Numbered from the stretch's first letter, positions 7,739 through 15,768 are shown. The stretch is DNA of 24,347 bases from JBOGOC01 sp050747525 (GCA_050747525.1 JBOGOC010000099.1:1-24347), one strand, 5' to 3'. Numbers and translations are program-made. The notes: generated by a model not told the origin, from the sequence alone.

Positions 7739-8498
7739 TGGCCTGGGCGACGCGCACTGTCATCTCGCCGATCTTCCCGACGCTGAGCGCGCGCTCGAGG
7801 ACGCACGGCAGGCCGGCGTGGAGACGGTCGTCGCCGTCTCCATGAGCGCCGCCGACGCCGCGCTCCTGCTGGAGCTTCGTTCACGGAATCCCGAACTCGT
7901 GCGCGTGGGGATAGGCCTGCATCCGTCCCGCGTGCCCGGCCTCTCGGAGGAAGAGGTGGCCTCGGAGCTTCGTCTCGCGGAGCAGCGGGCGCCCCGGGCC
8001 GACGTGATCGGCGAGATCGGCCTCGACTACAAGGACGCCACCGACACGATCCAGAGGCGCCGCCAGCTCGAGGTGCTGGAGCGGATGCTCGCGCTGGCCG
8101 CGTCGGCCGGCAGGCCGGTGAACCTCCACACGCGCCGCGCCGATCGCGAGCTGATGGAGGCTGCCCGCTCGTTCACGCGGGGGACAGGGCTGCCCGCGGT
8201 CCTGCACTGGTTCACGCATTCGTCGAAGCTGGCCCGCGCCTGTGCAGAGGACGGCCTGTACATCTCTGTCGGCCCGTCGATCCTGATCGATCCGCGGCAG
8301 GCCGAGGTGGCGCGCGCCGTCCAGGAGGACCTCCTGCTCGTGGAAACCGATGCGCCGGTGGTGTACGCCGGTGAGGCCGCGCGTCCCGCCTGGGCCGCGC
8401 GCGTGGCCGCGCGTCTGGCCGAGCTGCGGGGGGCCGAGCCGCAGGCGATGGCGGCAAAGCTCCGAGCGAACCTGAAGCGCTACCTCAAGGAACCGTGA
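7728..8498 (+). CDS. tatD: TatD-family metal-dependent DNase
   Basis: The protein has 256 residues and the TatD/YcfH TIM-barrel hydrolase fold. Metal ligands are visible in order: H10-x-H12 (DAHCHL), E96 (GEIGLDY), H134 (NLHTR), H160 (LHWF) and D208 (ETDAPV). These are the residues used by TatD 3'-5' exonucleases, which act in the cytoplasm in DNA repair and turnover. It is slightly shorter than typical (about 260). Its end overlaps the convergent persulfide dioxygenase gene by 14 bp. The substrate could differ (D-aminoacyl-tRNA or DNA), since family assignments by sequence alone are broad. Confidence 0.9.
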   Translation: MPVNGLGDAHCHLADLPDAERALEDARQAGVETVVAVSMSAADAALLLELRSRNPELVRVGIGLHPSRVPGLSEEEVASELRLAEQRAPRADVIGEIGLDYKDATDTIQRRRQLEVLERMLALAASAGRPVNLHTRRADRELMEAARSFTRGTGLPAVLHWFTHSSKLARACAEDGLYISVGPSILIDPRQAEVARAVQEDLLLVETDAPVVYAGEAARPAWAARVAARLAELRGAEPQAMAAKLRANLKRYLKEP

Positions 8499-9876
8499 GC
8501 GGGAGGCCCGCCTTCGTCCAGGCGTTCATCCCTCCCGCCACGTTGGTCACCTGGGTCCAGCCGCCGTGCAGCAGAAGGCTGGCCCCCACCGAGGAGCGGA
8601 ATCCGCTCCCGCAGACCAGAGCCAGAGGGACTCCCTTCGGCACGTCCCCGAGTCGCGCGGGGAGCTCGCCCCCCGGGATGTGCAGCGCCCCTTCGATGTG
8701 ACCCTTGTGCCACTCGCCGGGCTGGCGGACGTCGATCACGCGCAGCCCGCGCTCCGAGCGGATCCGGTCGGCCAGCTCCTGCACGGTCCACTGCCGGAGG
8801 GTGCGCAGTGGCCGTGCTTCGCTGCGCCAGTGGGCCATCCCTCCCGCCAGCCAGCCCAGCGGCAGGTCGTAGCCGATGCGCAGGAGCTGCCAGCAGATCT
8901 CCCAGAGATCGTCGGCGCGATCCAGCACCAGCACCACGCGGGCGTCGGCCGGGAGCACCGTCCCCGCCCACGTGGGGAACGAGCTTCCGGCTCCCACGTT
9001 GAGAGCGCCCGGGATGTGCCCGCCCCCGAAGGCCTCCGGGCTGCGGCAGTCCAGGAGGACGGCGCCCTCGCGCGCCCTGGCGTCCACCTCGGCGGGCTGG
9101 AGCGCCGGCGGCTCACGCAGGATCCCCAGCAGCCCCGGGCCCTTCTGGTTCCGGGACCGCATGCGACGCCAGTACGGAGGGACGGTCGGCAGGTCCGAGA
9201 GATCGATGGCCGCGGTGGCGGGAGAGGTCTCGATGGCCGACAGCAGGCGGTTCATGCGCCGCTCGTACCCGATGGTGGTGCAGAGCATGGATCCGATGTT
9301 GCCCCCGCACAGCGATCCGGCGACGTGCGTGGGAAGCACCATCACGTGATCGGGGAGCTTCAGGATGGTCTCGCGCAGCGTGCGCAGCAGGGCCGAGGCC
9401 GCCTGCTGGATGTCGCCCGGGCCGCCCAGGAGATCCGGCCGCGCCACGTCGCCCACCAGCAGCGATCCTCCCGACAGCAGAATGACCGGCTCGTCGCCGC
9501 GCGAGCGGTCGTACACCAGGAAGCTGGTGTGCTCCGGAGTGTGGCCCGGCGTGTGCAGGGCCTCGAAGACGACCTCTCCCATCTCCAGGCGCTCGCGGTC
9601 CGCCATCGGCTTTGCCGGGTAGCCCAGCTGCGCGCGCGCTCCCGCCAGCAGCTGCACCGGCCCCCGCACCGGCAGCTCGCAGATCCCGGTCAGGTAGTCG
9701 TTGTGCTGGTGCGTGTCGGCCGCGTAGGCGATGCGCATCCCCAGAGAGCGTGCCGTGTCGAAATAGGTCTCCACGTCGCGGCGCACGTCCAGCACCAGGG
9801 CTTCACCCGTCCGTTCGGAGCCCACCAGGTAGGAGGCGTGGCCGAGGCTCTCGAGGACGAACTGCCGGATGATCAT
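8485..9876 (-). CDS. CstB-like persulfide dioxygenase fused to two rhodanese domains
   Basis: The protein has 463 residues. The N-terminal metallo-beta-lactamase fold (about 1-245) matches ETHE1-type persulfide dioxygenases: H56-x-H58-x-D60 (THQHND), H108 and H112 (HTPGHTPEH), and D143 (GDVARPDL). These oxidise glutathione- or CoA-bound sulfane sulfur to sulfite using mononuclear Fe(II). Two rhodanese domains follow. The first (about 265-365) has LDRADD in the active loop and no cysteine, so it is probably inactive. The second (about 370-463) has C422 in CGSGFRS and should be active. This three-part order is that of staphylococcal CstB. A GAGAGGA ribosome binding site precedes the ATG, 9 nt after the GST-like gene's stop. 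The likely role is sulfide detoxification to thiosulfate. Confidence 0.88.
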   Translation of the reverse strand: MIIRQFVLESLGHASYLVGSERTGEALVLDVRRDVETYFDTARSLGMRIAYAADTHQHNDYLTGICELPVRGPVQLLAGARAQLGYPAKPMADRERLEMGEVVFEALHTPGHTPEHTSFLVYDRSRGDEPVILLSGGSLLVGDVARPDLLGGPGDIQQAASALLRTLRETILKLPDHVMVLPTHVAGSLCGGNIGSMLCTTIGYERRMNRLLSAIETSPATAAIDLSDLPTVPPYWRRMRSRNQKGPGLLGILREPPALQPAEVDARAREGAVLLDCRSPEAFGGGHIPGALNVGAGSSFPTWAGTVLPADARVVLVLDRADDLWEICWQLLRIGYDLPLGWLAGGMAHWRSEARPLRTLRQWTVQELADRIRSERGLRVIDVRQPGEWHKGHIEGALHIPGGELPARLGDVPKGVPLALVCGSGFRSSVGASLLLHGGWTQVTNVAGGMNAWTKAGLPLTVP

Positions 9877-9885
9877 CGTTTCCTC

Positions 9886-10503
9886 TCAGACGCGGGGGCG
9901 CTCGTCCATGCGACGGATGTAGGCGGCCAGGCGCGGGTGGCGCTCGCCGATGGGCTGATGGTCGACCAGGATCTGGTGAAACAGATAGGGGTCGTTCTCG
10001 GGATGGATGAGTCCGTACTTGAGGAAGGGAAATGCCGCGCAGTCGGCCGCGGAGAACTCGTCCCCCATGAGATGGCTGCGGCCCTGAAGCATCCCCTCGA
10101 ACAGGTCCAGCGCCTGCGTCATGGCGCGCCCCAGCCGTTCGATGCGCGCCGGATCGGGGGAGGGCTTGCCCATCTCGGCCTCCATCTCGTTGGGGGGCCG
10201 CTTCCAGACACGGTTGAACCAGTCGATGAAGATGAGCATCTCGGCGCGGCGCGCGGGATCGGCGGGGTAGAGGGCCGGCTCCGGGTAGCGCCCCTCGAGA
10301 TAGCGCACGATCTCCATCGAGTCGAACACCACCTTGCCGTCGTCCTCGATGACGGGGACCAGCTCCTGACCGCTCACGCGCTTCACGACGCTGCGGTCGG
10401 CCGGGTCGATGACCACCGACTCGACCGGAAGCTTCTTGAAGGCGAGCGCGAGGGCGACCCGCTCGACGTTGGTGGACAGCGGGAACCGGTAGAGACGAAG
10501 CAT
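9886..10503 (-). CDS. Glutathione S-transferase-like protein
   Basis: This cytoplasmic protein has 205 residues. The N-terminal thioredoxin-like domain (1-75) starts MLRLYRFPLSTNVERV, with a Ser/Thr in the position of the thiol-activating residue. It continues with the VPVIEDDGKVVFDSMEI segment, where the D-S pair normally holds the gamma-glutamyl group. The all-helical C-terminal domain follows (about 85-205). It sits 9 nt upstream of the persulfide dioxygenase gene, so glutathione persulfide or polysulfide handling is a reasonable guess. I chose the ATG at 10503 because a promoter places the transcription start there. An in-frame ATG at 10521 lies inside the promoter spacer. The substrate is not known. 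Confidence 0.85.
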   Translation of the reverse strand: MLRLYRFPLSTNVERVALALAFKKLPVESVVIDPADRSVVKRVSGQELVPVIEDDGKVVFDSMEIVRYLEGRYPEPALYPADPARRAEMLIFIDWFNRVWKRPPNEMEAEMGKPSPDPARIERLGRAMTQALDLFEGMLQGRSHLMGDEFSAADCAAFPFLKYGLIHPENDPYLFHQILVDHQPIGERHPRLAAYIRRMDERPRV

Positions 10504-10509
10504 GACGGC

Positions 10510-10538
10510 ATTGTCCGACATCCCTCCGACGGGATCAA
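10510..10538 (-). promoter_or_regulatory. Predicted promoter for the GST-persulfide dioxygenase operon, leaderless
   Basis: On the minus strand TTGATC (10538-10533), 17 nt, then GACAAT (10515-10510), then 6 nt to the ATG at 10503. This spacing puts the first transcribed base at or beside the start codon. No Shine-Dalgarno is positioned for that ATG. Confidence 0.5.
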
Positions 10539-10542
10539 TTGC

Positions 10543-10548
10543 TACCCT
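10543..10548 (+). promoter_or_regulatory. -10-like element of the MATE gene, probably leaderless
   Basis: TACCCT is followed by 6 nt and the ATG at 10555, the same hexamer and spacing as before tatD. It lies 4 bp from the divergent -35 of the GST operon, so the two promoters abut. No -35 is obvious. Confidence 0.4.
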
Positions 10549-10554
10549 GCGTGG

Positions 10555-11934
10555 ATGATCCGCCGCCTGCGCTCCTCGGAGATCCTCTCCCTCGCCGCGC
10601 CTCTCGTCGTGTCGTTCTGGATGAGGTCGCTCTTCTCGCTCGTGGACACGGCGTACGCGGCCACGCTGGGAGACTCCGCCGTGGCGGCGGTGGGGCTCTC
10701 GCTGCCGCTGGAGTTCCTCATGATCGCCTGCTGGGTGGGGGTGTCCACGGGCCTCACCTCGACCCTGTCGCGGGCGATGGGGGCCGGTGATCAGCGCCGC
10801 GTGGAGGATCTGCTCGCGTCGGCCCGCGGGATCGTCCTGCTGCTGGTGCCGGCCTTTCTCCTGCTGGGAGGCGGCGTGCTGCTGGCGGCGCCGCACCTCG
10901 GCCTTCAGCCCGATGTCGCGAAGCAGTTCGGCATCTACACCTCGGTGCTGGTGGCGGGGTCGGCCCTCTCGTCCTTCTGGTCGATCCTGCCCGATTCGAT
11001 CGTCAAGGCGCACCACGATACCCGCTCCACGATGTGGGCGGGGATCTGGTCCAACGTCATCAACGTGGTGCTCAACACCATCTTCACGTTCGTCTTTCAC
11101 TGGGGCGTCTTCGGCATCGCCTTCTCCACCGTGGTGGGGCGTCTGGGAGGGCTCGCCTACGCGCTGCGCCGCGCGGCGGCGCTGGAGGCGGCGCGTCTGG
11201 CGAAGGCGCACCCCTCGCCTCCGGCGACGGCGAAGCCGGCGCGGGTCCCCGCCATCCGGGCCATCCTTTCGCTGGCGGTCCCCTCGGCCGCGACCTATGG
11301 CCTCATGGCCACCGAGTCGACTCTGGTGAACGTGCTGCTGGCGACCCTCGAGAATCCCACGGCGGCCATCGCCGCCTATTCCATCTATTTCCGCGTGCTC
11401 CTGCTGGCGGTCATGCCGGTGATGGCCACCGGAGTCGCGGTGCTGCCGTACGTGGCGCGGCGGCTCGGCGAGAACGACACCGACGGCGTGCGCCGTGGCC
11501 TTCGGGAGGCCTGCCTGGCGTCCGTCGTCTACGTGATGGTCCTGGTGGCGCCGGCCCTGTGGCTGGGAGCTCCCGCCATCGCCCGCGCCCTGGGCGAGTC
11601 GGAGGTCACCGAGCGATTCACCGTGGCGGCGCTGCGCGCCTGCCCGGTGGCGGTGCTGGCCATGATTCCCTTCATCCTGGTGCGGCCTGCCTTCGAAGGG
11701 ATGCAGCGGGGCCGGCCCGGGCTGGCCGTGGCGCTGCTGCGCTACGTCGTGCTGACCATCCCCATGGCCATGGCCGGCACGTGGGTCGCGCGCGGGCTCG
11801 GCCTTCCGTCGTTCGTGGGGATGCTGGGAGGGCTGATCGGCGCCACCGCGATCGCGTCCATCGTGTTCCTGATCTGGATACGGGCCGCGCTCGGAGAGCT
11901 GCGTCCGGAGGCCACGGCTCAGCCGGCGGACTGA
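10555..11934 (+). CDS. MATE-family multidrug/cation efflux transporter
   Basis: This inner-membrane antiporter has 459 residues, about 12 membrane segments and two homologous MatE halves. The first half has LAAPLVVSFWMRSLFSLVDTAY and the MGAGDQRRVED loop. The second half starts near LSLAVPSAATYGLMATESTLV. Members export organic cations or metabolites against a Na+ or H+ gradient. The frame is open far upstream, but the ATG at 10555 is where MATE homology begins and where the -10 element points. The 3' end overlaps the convergent DUF2064 gene by 16 bp. The substrate cannot be predicted. Confidence 0.92.
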   Translation: MIRRLRSSEILSLAAPLVVSFWMRSLFSLVDTAYAATLGDSAVAAVGLSLPLEFLMIACWVGVSTGLTSTLSRAMGAGDQRRVEDLLASARGIVLLLVPAFLLLGGGVLLAAPHLGLQPDVAKQFGIYTSVLVAGSALSSFWSILPDSIVKAHHDTRSTMWAGIWSNVINVVLNTIFTFVFHWGVFGIAFSTVVGRLGGLAYALRRAAALEAARLAKAHPSPPATAKPARVPAIRAILSLAVPSAATYGLMATESTLVNVLLATLENPTAAIAAYSIYFRVLLLAVMPVMATGVAVLPYVARRLGENDTDGVRRGLREACLASVVYVMVLVAPALWLGAPAIARALGESEVTERFTVAALRACPVAVLAMIPFILVRPAFEGMQRGRPGLAVALLRYVVLTIPMAMAGTWVARGLGLPSFVGMLGGLIGATAIASIVFLIWIRAALGELRPEATAQPAD

Positions 11935-12605
11935 TCCCCGAAGAGCTCCCGGAGGACGCCGCGCGTGCGGTGCGGCACGGGCTCCGGGTCCGGCCCCTTC
12001 CACAGACGCAGCGCGTCCTCCGGTGTGTCGATGTCGTAGAGGCGCTCCAGCTCGTGGCAGGAGAGCGCCGCCTGCCGGAGCCTGACCCGCGTTTCGGACA
12101 GGACCGCCGGCTCTCCCCACGGCATGCCGTCGAACATCGAGATGTGGGGGCGACGGACACCCAGCAGGTAGTAACCGCCGTCTTCCGAAGGGCCCAGCAC
12201 CACGTCGTGGGTGTCCAGCGCGTCGAAGGCTTCGCGAACGCGGGAGGGAGGAAGGTGAGGCGTGTCCGAGCCGATCAGCACGACGTGCGTGAAGCCCCCC
12301 GCGCACCGCGCGGTGATCGTCGCGAGCATCCGTTCGCCCAGCGTGGCGCCGGCCTGAGTCTCCCAGGGAAGTCCGCGGGCAGGCGCGCCCGGCTCCGGGT
12401 CCGCCGGAGGCGCTCCGCTCCACGACACCCAGAGCGTGGCATCCCCCGCGCAGGCGGCGCGCATCCTCTCGAGGGTGTCGTCCAGCATGGCCACGTGAAG
12501 ACGCAGCGACTGCTCCCTGGTGAAGCGGGGCTGCAGGCGCGTCTTGACGCGACCAATCTCGGGAACGCGCGCATACACCACCAGCGCGCGCGACGTCCTA
12601 TGCAT
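11919..12605 (-). CDS. DUF2064 / TIGR04282-type glycosyltransferase-like protein
   Basis: The protein has 228 residues and the GT-A nucleotidyl/glycosyltransferase-like fold of the DUF2064 family. The N-terminal signature is ALVVYARVPEIGRVKTRL. A central LIGSDTPHLPP block provides the D-x-P/S metal-site region. GPSEDGGYYLLG and ERLYDIDTPEDALRL follow in the usual order. Some relatives are annotated as rSAM/selenodomain-associated transferases or arsenosugar glycosyltransferases, but no partner genes for those pathways are present here. It is probably cotranscribed with the membrane protein gene 51 nt upstream. The activity is unproven. Confidence 0.87.
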   Translation of the reverse strand: MHRTSRALVVYARVPEIGRVKTRLQPRFTREQSLRLHVAMLDDTLERMRAACAGDATLWVSWSGAPPADPEPGAPARGLPWETQAGATLGERMLATITARCAGGFTHVVLIGSDTPHLPPSRVREAFDALDTHDVVLGPSEDGGYYLLGVRRPHISMFDGMPWGEPAVLSETRVRLRQAALSCHELERLYDIDTPEDALRLWKGPDPEPVPHRTRGVLRELFGDQSAG

Positions 12606-12656
12606 GGTGGCGCGCAGATTGTGCCTGGCGCTGGATAGAGGCCTGTTTCAACATGG

Positions 12657-13622
12657 TCATGACGGTGGAGTGTCGGGGGTTGGGCTGGCCTCCGGCTGAA
12701 TGAGAAGAGGGAGGAAGACGGGGCGAGGCACAAGGGCCGGGGCCATCAACAGGGCCGCACCCACAACCATCAGCATCTGCTGATGGGCGATGCGCAGCGG
12801 GAAGCCGGCGAGGACAAGCAGCAGGAGCCCCATCCCCGTCTGGCGCCGCAGGGGATCGCGCAGGCACGAGGCCCCGGTGAGCCCCGCGAGGAAGACCGTT
12901 CCCGCCATCAGGGTCACGCGCGCGGGGTGAGCGTCGCCGTCCAGCGCCAGGTGTCCAGACCCGAAGAGTGTGGAAGCGGCCACCGCCGCGGCCGCCAGCG
13001 CCGCCGGGCCGGCCCCCGACCACGCGCCGGGCGCGCCCGCGTCATGAAAGGCCAGAAAGGCGCAGACCGCGGCCGCGGCCAGCAGCGTCTGCCCGGCCGG
13101 GAGAGCCTGCTCGAACAGAGGGCTTCGGAGCCAGGCTGTGGATGTGCCGGCCGTCTGCCAGGCCAGATGCGCGGAGGAGCAGAGGGCCGCGGCGCCGTAG
13201 GCCACGGTGAACGCACGTGCCGACGCGGACCAGCCCGTGGTGAATCCATGCATGCAGATGGCGAGCACGATCACCAGCGACAGGGCCGTGAAGATCAGCA
13301 CGAAGGCCTCGCTTCGCGCCCCGCCGACCGCGGCCACGCCGAGCGCGGCGAGGCCGAGGAAGCCGAGGGACAGAAAGGTGTTGAGCCATCCGGGCCATCG
13401 GCCCTGACGCCAGGTCCGCGAGGAGAGGCTCACCAGCGAGACGACGACCAGCAGATACGCGGCGAAGAACATCAGGGCGCCGCCGCGATGAAGCGAGATG
13501 AGCAGGCGCTGCTCCCAACCCGCTCGAACGGCGTCCGGCAGGGGAGCGAGGCGATAGAAGAGCGCTTCGATGCAGCCGGCGAAGAGCAGCCCGCGCAGAA
13601 CGACGGGTGACACGAGAGGCAT
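12657..13622 (-). CDS. Polytopic membrane protein, function unknown
   Basis: About 321 residues with roughly 9-10 hydrophobic segments and little soluble sequence apart from a proline-rich C-terminal tail. Histidines sit in or near several helices (LISLHRGG, AICMHGFTTG, SSAHLAWQ, GSGHLALDGDAH, RIAHQQM). That could suit heme, quinone or metal binding, but I recognise no family. I place the start at the ATG at 13622, 5 nt after the upstream stop, with a weak GAG motif. A TTG at 13631 overlapping that stop (TTGA) would add three residues. It lies between a small hypothetical gene and the DUF2064 gene in the same direction. Confidence 0.7.
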   Translation of the reverse strand: MPLVSPVVLRGLLFAGCIEALFYRLAPLPDAVRAGWEQRLLISLHRGGALMFFAAYLLVVVSLVSLSSRTWRQGRWPGWLNTFLSLGFLGLAALGVAAVGGARSEAFVLIFTALSLVIVLAICMHGFTTGWSASARAFTVAYGAAALCSSAHLAWQTAGTSTAWLRSPLFEQALPAGQTLLAAAAVCAFLAFHDAGAPGAWSGAGPAALAAAAVAASTLFGSGHLALDGDAHPARVTLMAGTVFLAGLTGASCLRDPLRRQTGMGLLLLVLAGFPLRIAHQQMLMVVGAALLMAPALVPRPVFLPLLIQPEASPTPDTPPS

Positions 13623-13627
13623 GGAGC

Positions 13628-13963
13628 TCAAGGCGGGTTGGAGAACGCCTTCTTCATGCGGCCGATGCGGCGAAGCGTGCCGTCGTGATGAGCGGCCGGC
13701 ACGCCGGGATGCGCTCCCCGCAGGGCGAGCGCGCGCGACGCCTGGCTTTCGAGCACCTCCGCGATCGGGGCCAGCCCGTGGCGCGCCCCGTCGTCGTGCC
13801 AGAGCATCACCTGCCCCGAAACCAGCAGGGAGCGTCCCTCGCGCGACAGAGGCTCGATCGCCCGGATCAGCCGGCGGCCCACACGCTCCTCGATGGGGAG
13901 GACCTGCCCATCCCCGAGGACCACCGCCGTGTAGCGCCTGGGAACCACGCCTTCCGTGGACAT
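13628..13963 (-). CDS. Small hypothetical protein
   Basis: This 111-residue soluble protein is not recognised. It starts with a beta-rich segment (RRYTAVVLGDGQVLPIEERVG) and ends with a basic tail rich in His/Arg (HHDGTLRRIGRMKKAF). No signal peptide, Cys motif or membrane segment is seen. The start is taken as the ATG at 13963 because the -10 hexamer TAGCAT (13976-13971) overlaps an earlier in-frame ATG at 13972, which would then not be transcribed. It is the first gene of a three-gene minus-strand unit, divergent from rrf2. Confidence 0.6.
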   Translation of the reverse strand: MSTEGVVPRRYTAVVLGDGQVLPIEERVGRRLIRAIEPLSREGRSLLVSGQVMLWHDDGARHGLAPIAEVLESQASRALALRGAHPGVPAAHHDGTLRRIGRMKKAFSNPP

Positions 13964-13970
13964 GACGACC

Positions 13971-14000
13971 ATGCTAGGAGGCCGGCGCGCGCGTTGTCAA
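13971..14000 (-). promoter_or_regulatory. Predicted promoter for the minus-strand hypothetical/membrane/DUF2064 operon
   Basis: On the minus strand there is a consensus TTGACA (14000-13995), 18 nt, then TAGCAT (13976-13971), then 7 nt to the ATG at 13963. The transcript would be leaderless or nearly so. The -35 is perfect, which makes this one of the better promoters here. It is back-to-back with the rrf2 promoter. Confidence 0.6.
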
Positions 14001-14026
14001 CAGCCGCGGTCCCGGGCGCCCTCACC

Positions 14027-14054
14027 TTGACAGGTCGCAGCGTGCCCGTATAAT
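14027..14054 (+). promoter_or_regulatory. Consensus sigma-70 promoter P1 of the rrf2-Fe-S operon
   Basis: TTGACA (14027-14032), a 16-nt spacer, then TATAAT (14049-14054): both hexamers are perfect. Transcription would start near 14061, giving a leader of about 40 nt. The layout is nearly identical to the promoter at 18959-18986, including the TTCA after the -10. Confidence 0.85.
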
Positions 14055-14061
14055 TCAAACC

Positions 14062-14076
14062 GGATAGAAACGGTCC
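14062..14076. promoter_or_regulatory. Imperfect inverted-repeat operator at the rrf2 transcription start
   Basis: GGATAG, AAA, CGGTCC occupies exactly the position, 7 nt after the -10, held by the perfect repeat GGACCG-AAT-CGGTCC in front of nuoB. The right arm is identical. The core GAT-N7-GTC resembles the GAC-N7-GTC spacing of type 1 IscR sites (recalled, not searched). A regulator bound here would block the transcription start, which suits autorepression by the adjacent Rrf2 protein. Confidence 0.6.
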
Positions 14077-14100
14077 GCTTTTGGGGAAACGACGAATTTC

Positions 14101-14556
14101 ATGCTGCGCCTGAGCCGGGAAGCCGACTACGGGATGCTGGCGATGGTGTACATCGCCTCGCAGCCCTCGGGTCAGCTCGCCTACCGCCGCGACATAGCGG
14201 CCCACTACCGGATACCGCGGGAGTTCCTGGCCAAGGTTCTGCAGAAGCTCTCGCGGCGAGGCCTGGTCCGTTCTTTCCGCGGGATGCAGGGCGGGTACCA
14301 GCTCGCGCGCGACGCGCGCGAGATCACCCTGGCCGACGTCATCACCGCGGTGGACGGGCCGCTGTCGCTCGTGGACTGCCAGTGCCTTGAATACGCATGC
14401 GGGCAGGAGCCGGTCTGCACGGTCAAGGAAATCATGAGCACGGTGCAGCACGACATCCTGAAGGTGCTGGAAAAGATCACCCTGGACGACATGCACCGCC
14501 GCCTGCATCCCGGCCAGGCCGATCGCCTCATCCACGTGCGGGGGAGCGCGCGATGA
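14101..14556 (+). CDS. Rrf2-family Fe-S-type transcriptional regulator (IscR-like)
   Basis: The protein has 151 residues. The N-terminal winged helix (about 1-85) has the Rrf2 signatures READYGMLAMVYIA, IPREFLAKVLQKLSRRGLV and the wing GMQGGYQLAR. A cysteine loop follows: C93, C95, C100 and C106. C95-x4-C100-x5-C106 is close to the C-x5-C-x5-C loop that ligates [2Fe-2S] in IscR, so it is probably a cluster-sensing repressor. The stop overlaps the cysteine desulfurase start (ATGA). It is the first gene of an Fe-S assembly operon, as iscR is in enterobacteria. A GGGGA motif 13 nt upstream is a rather distant ribosome binding site. NsrR or RirA-like sensing is the main alternative. Confidence 0.9.
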   Translation: MLRLSREADYGMLAMVYIASQPSGQLAYRRDIAAHYRIPREFLAKVLQKLSRRGLVRSFRGMQGGYQLARDAREITLADVITAVDGPLSLVDCQCLEYACGQEPVCTVKEIMSTVQHDILKVLEKITLDDMHRRLHPGQADRLIHVRGSAR

Positions 14557-15734
14557 TCTACATGGATCACCACGCCACCACGCCGGTGCTCCCGGAGGCG
14601 CGCGACGCCATGCGTCCGTTCTTCGAGCAGGAGTTCGGCAACGCCAGCAGCGCCTCGCACGCCTGGGGACAGCGCGCCGCGGACGCGGTGCGCCGGGCGC
14701 GGGGCGAGGTTGCGGCGCTGGTGGGGGCGCGCGATCCCGACGAGATCCTCTTCACAGCGGGCGCGACCGAGTCCGACAACCTGGCGGTGCGCGGTGCGTG
14801 GGAGGCGGCGGGAGGCGCCGGCGCGCACATCATCGCCTGCGCCATCGAGCACGAGGCGGTGCTGGAGACGTGCCACGCTCTGCAGCGCCGCGGGGCCGAG
14901 GTGACGATCCTTCCTGTGGATCGGCACGGCCTCGTGGATCCGGGCGACGTCCGGCGCGCCCTCACCGCGCGCACGGCGCTGGTGAGCCTGATGATGGCCA
15001 ACAACGAGATCGGAACCATCCAGCCCATCGCCGAGGTGTCGGTGATCTGCCGGGAGCGTGGGGTGCTCCTTCACACCGATGCCGTGCAGGCCGTGGGGCG
15101 CATCCCCGTGGACGTGGGCCTTCTCGGGGTGGACCTGATGTCGCTCACCGCGCACAAGATGTACGGTCCCAAGGGCGTGGGGGCCCTGTGGCTGCGTCCC
15201 GGAGTGAAGCTCGAGCCGTTGATGACGGGCGGCGGGCAGGAGCGCGGACTGCGGTCCGGCACGCTCAACGTGGCGGGCATCGTCGGGTTCGGCGCGGCCG
15301 CGCGGGCCTGCTCGCGCGACATGGAAGCGGAGGCGCGCCGGCAGGCGGCCCTGCGCGATCGACTCTGGGAGACGCTGCGCCGCGGGCTGGACGGGGTGGC
15401 TCTCAACGGCCACCCCGAGCTCAGGCTCCCCAACAACCTGAACGTGGTGATCGAGGGCGTGGAGGCCGAGGCGGTGCTCACGGCGATGCGCGGCGTGGCC
15501 GCCCTGTCGGCCGGCTCCGCGTGCGCCTCGTCGGGCCGGAAGGGGTCGTACGTGGTGAGGGCTCTCGGCGGGACCGATCCCGATGCGCGGGCGCGCTCCT
15601 CCGTGCGGTTCGGTCTGGGCCGGGCCAACACCGAAGACGACGTGGACATCGTGGTGAAGAGCCTGATCGAGGCGGTGGCGCGGCTGCGGGCCATGGCGCC
15701 GGCGGCGCGGGGCGCCGTCGATGCCTTATCATAA
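14553..15734 (+). CDS. iscS: Cysteine desulfurase (NifS/IscS type)
   Basis: This PLP enzyme of 393 residues removes sulfur from cysteine as a protein persulfide and supplies Fe-S cluster assembly. The start block MIYMDHHATTPV, the FTAGATESDN loop (about 67-76), and the PLP lysine K202 in SLTAHKMYGPKGVG are all present. The catalytic cysteine C324 lies in SAGSACASSGRK, the longer-loop, group I arrangement. The ATG overlaps the rrf2 stop by ATGA, so translation is coupled. An A-type carrier follows. No IscU/NifU scaffold or Hsc chaperone is encoded nearby, so the scaffold must be elsewhere or a different system is used. Confidence 0.95.
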   Translation: MIYMDHHATTPVLPEARDAMRPFFEQEFGNASSASHAWGQRAADAVRRARGEVAALVGARDPDEILFTAGATESDNLAVRGAWEAAGGAGAHIIACAIEHEAVLETCHALQRRGAEVTILPVDRHGLVDPGDVRRALTARTALVSLMMANNEIGTIQPIAEVSVICRERGVLLHTDAVQAVGRIPVDVGLLGVDLMSLTAHKMYGPKGVGALWLRPGVKLEPLMTGGGQERGLRSGTLNVAGIVGFGAAARACSRDMEAEARRQAALRDRLWETLRRGLDGVALNGHPELRLPNNLNVVIEGVEAEAVLTAMRGVAALSAGSACASSGRKGSYVVRALGGTDPDARARSSVRFGLGRANTEDDVDIVVKSLIEAVARLRAMAPAARGAVDALS

Positions 15735-15768
15735 TGAAGAGGACGCACACCAAGGAGGAACGACGGAC

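Noticed and set aside
8566..10554. Long N-terminal extension of the MATE frame across the GST and dioxygenase genes
   Set aside because: MATE homology begins at 10555. The upstream part is the antisense of two recognisable genes and is not a fusion protein.
10504..12423. Long N-terminal extension of the GST frame across the MATE and DUF2064 genes
   Set aside because: It is low-complexity antisense sequence. The GST fold starts at 10503, where the promoter points.
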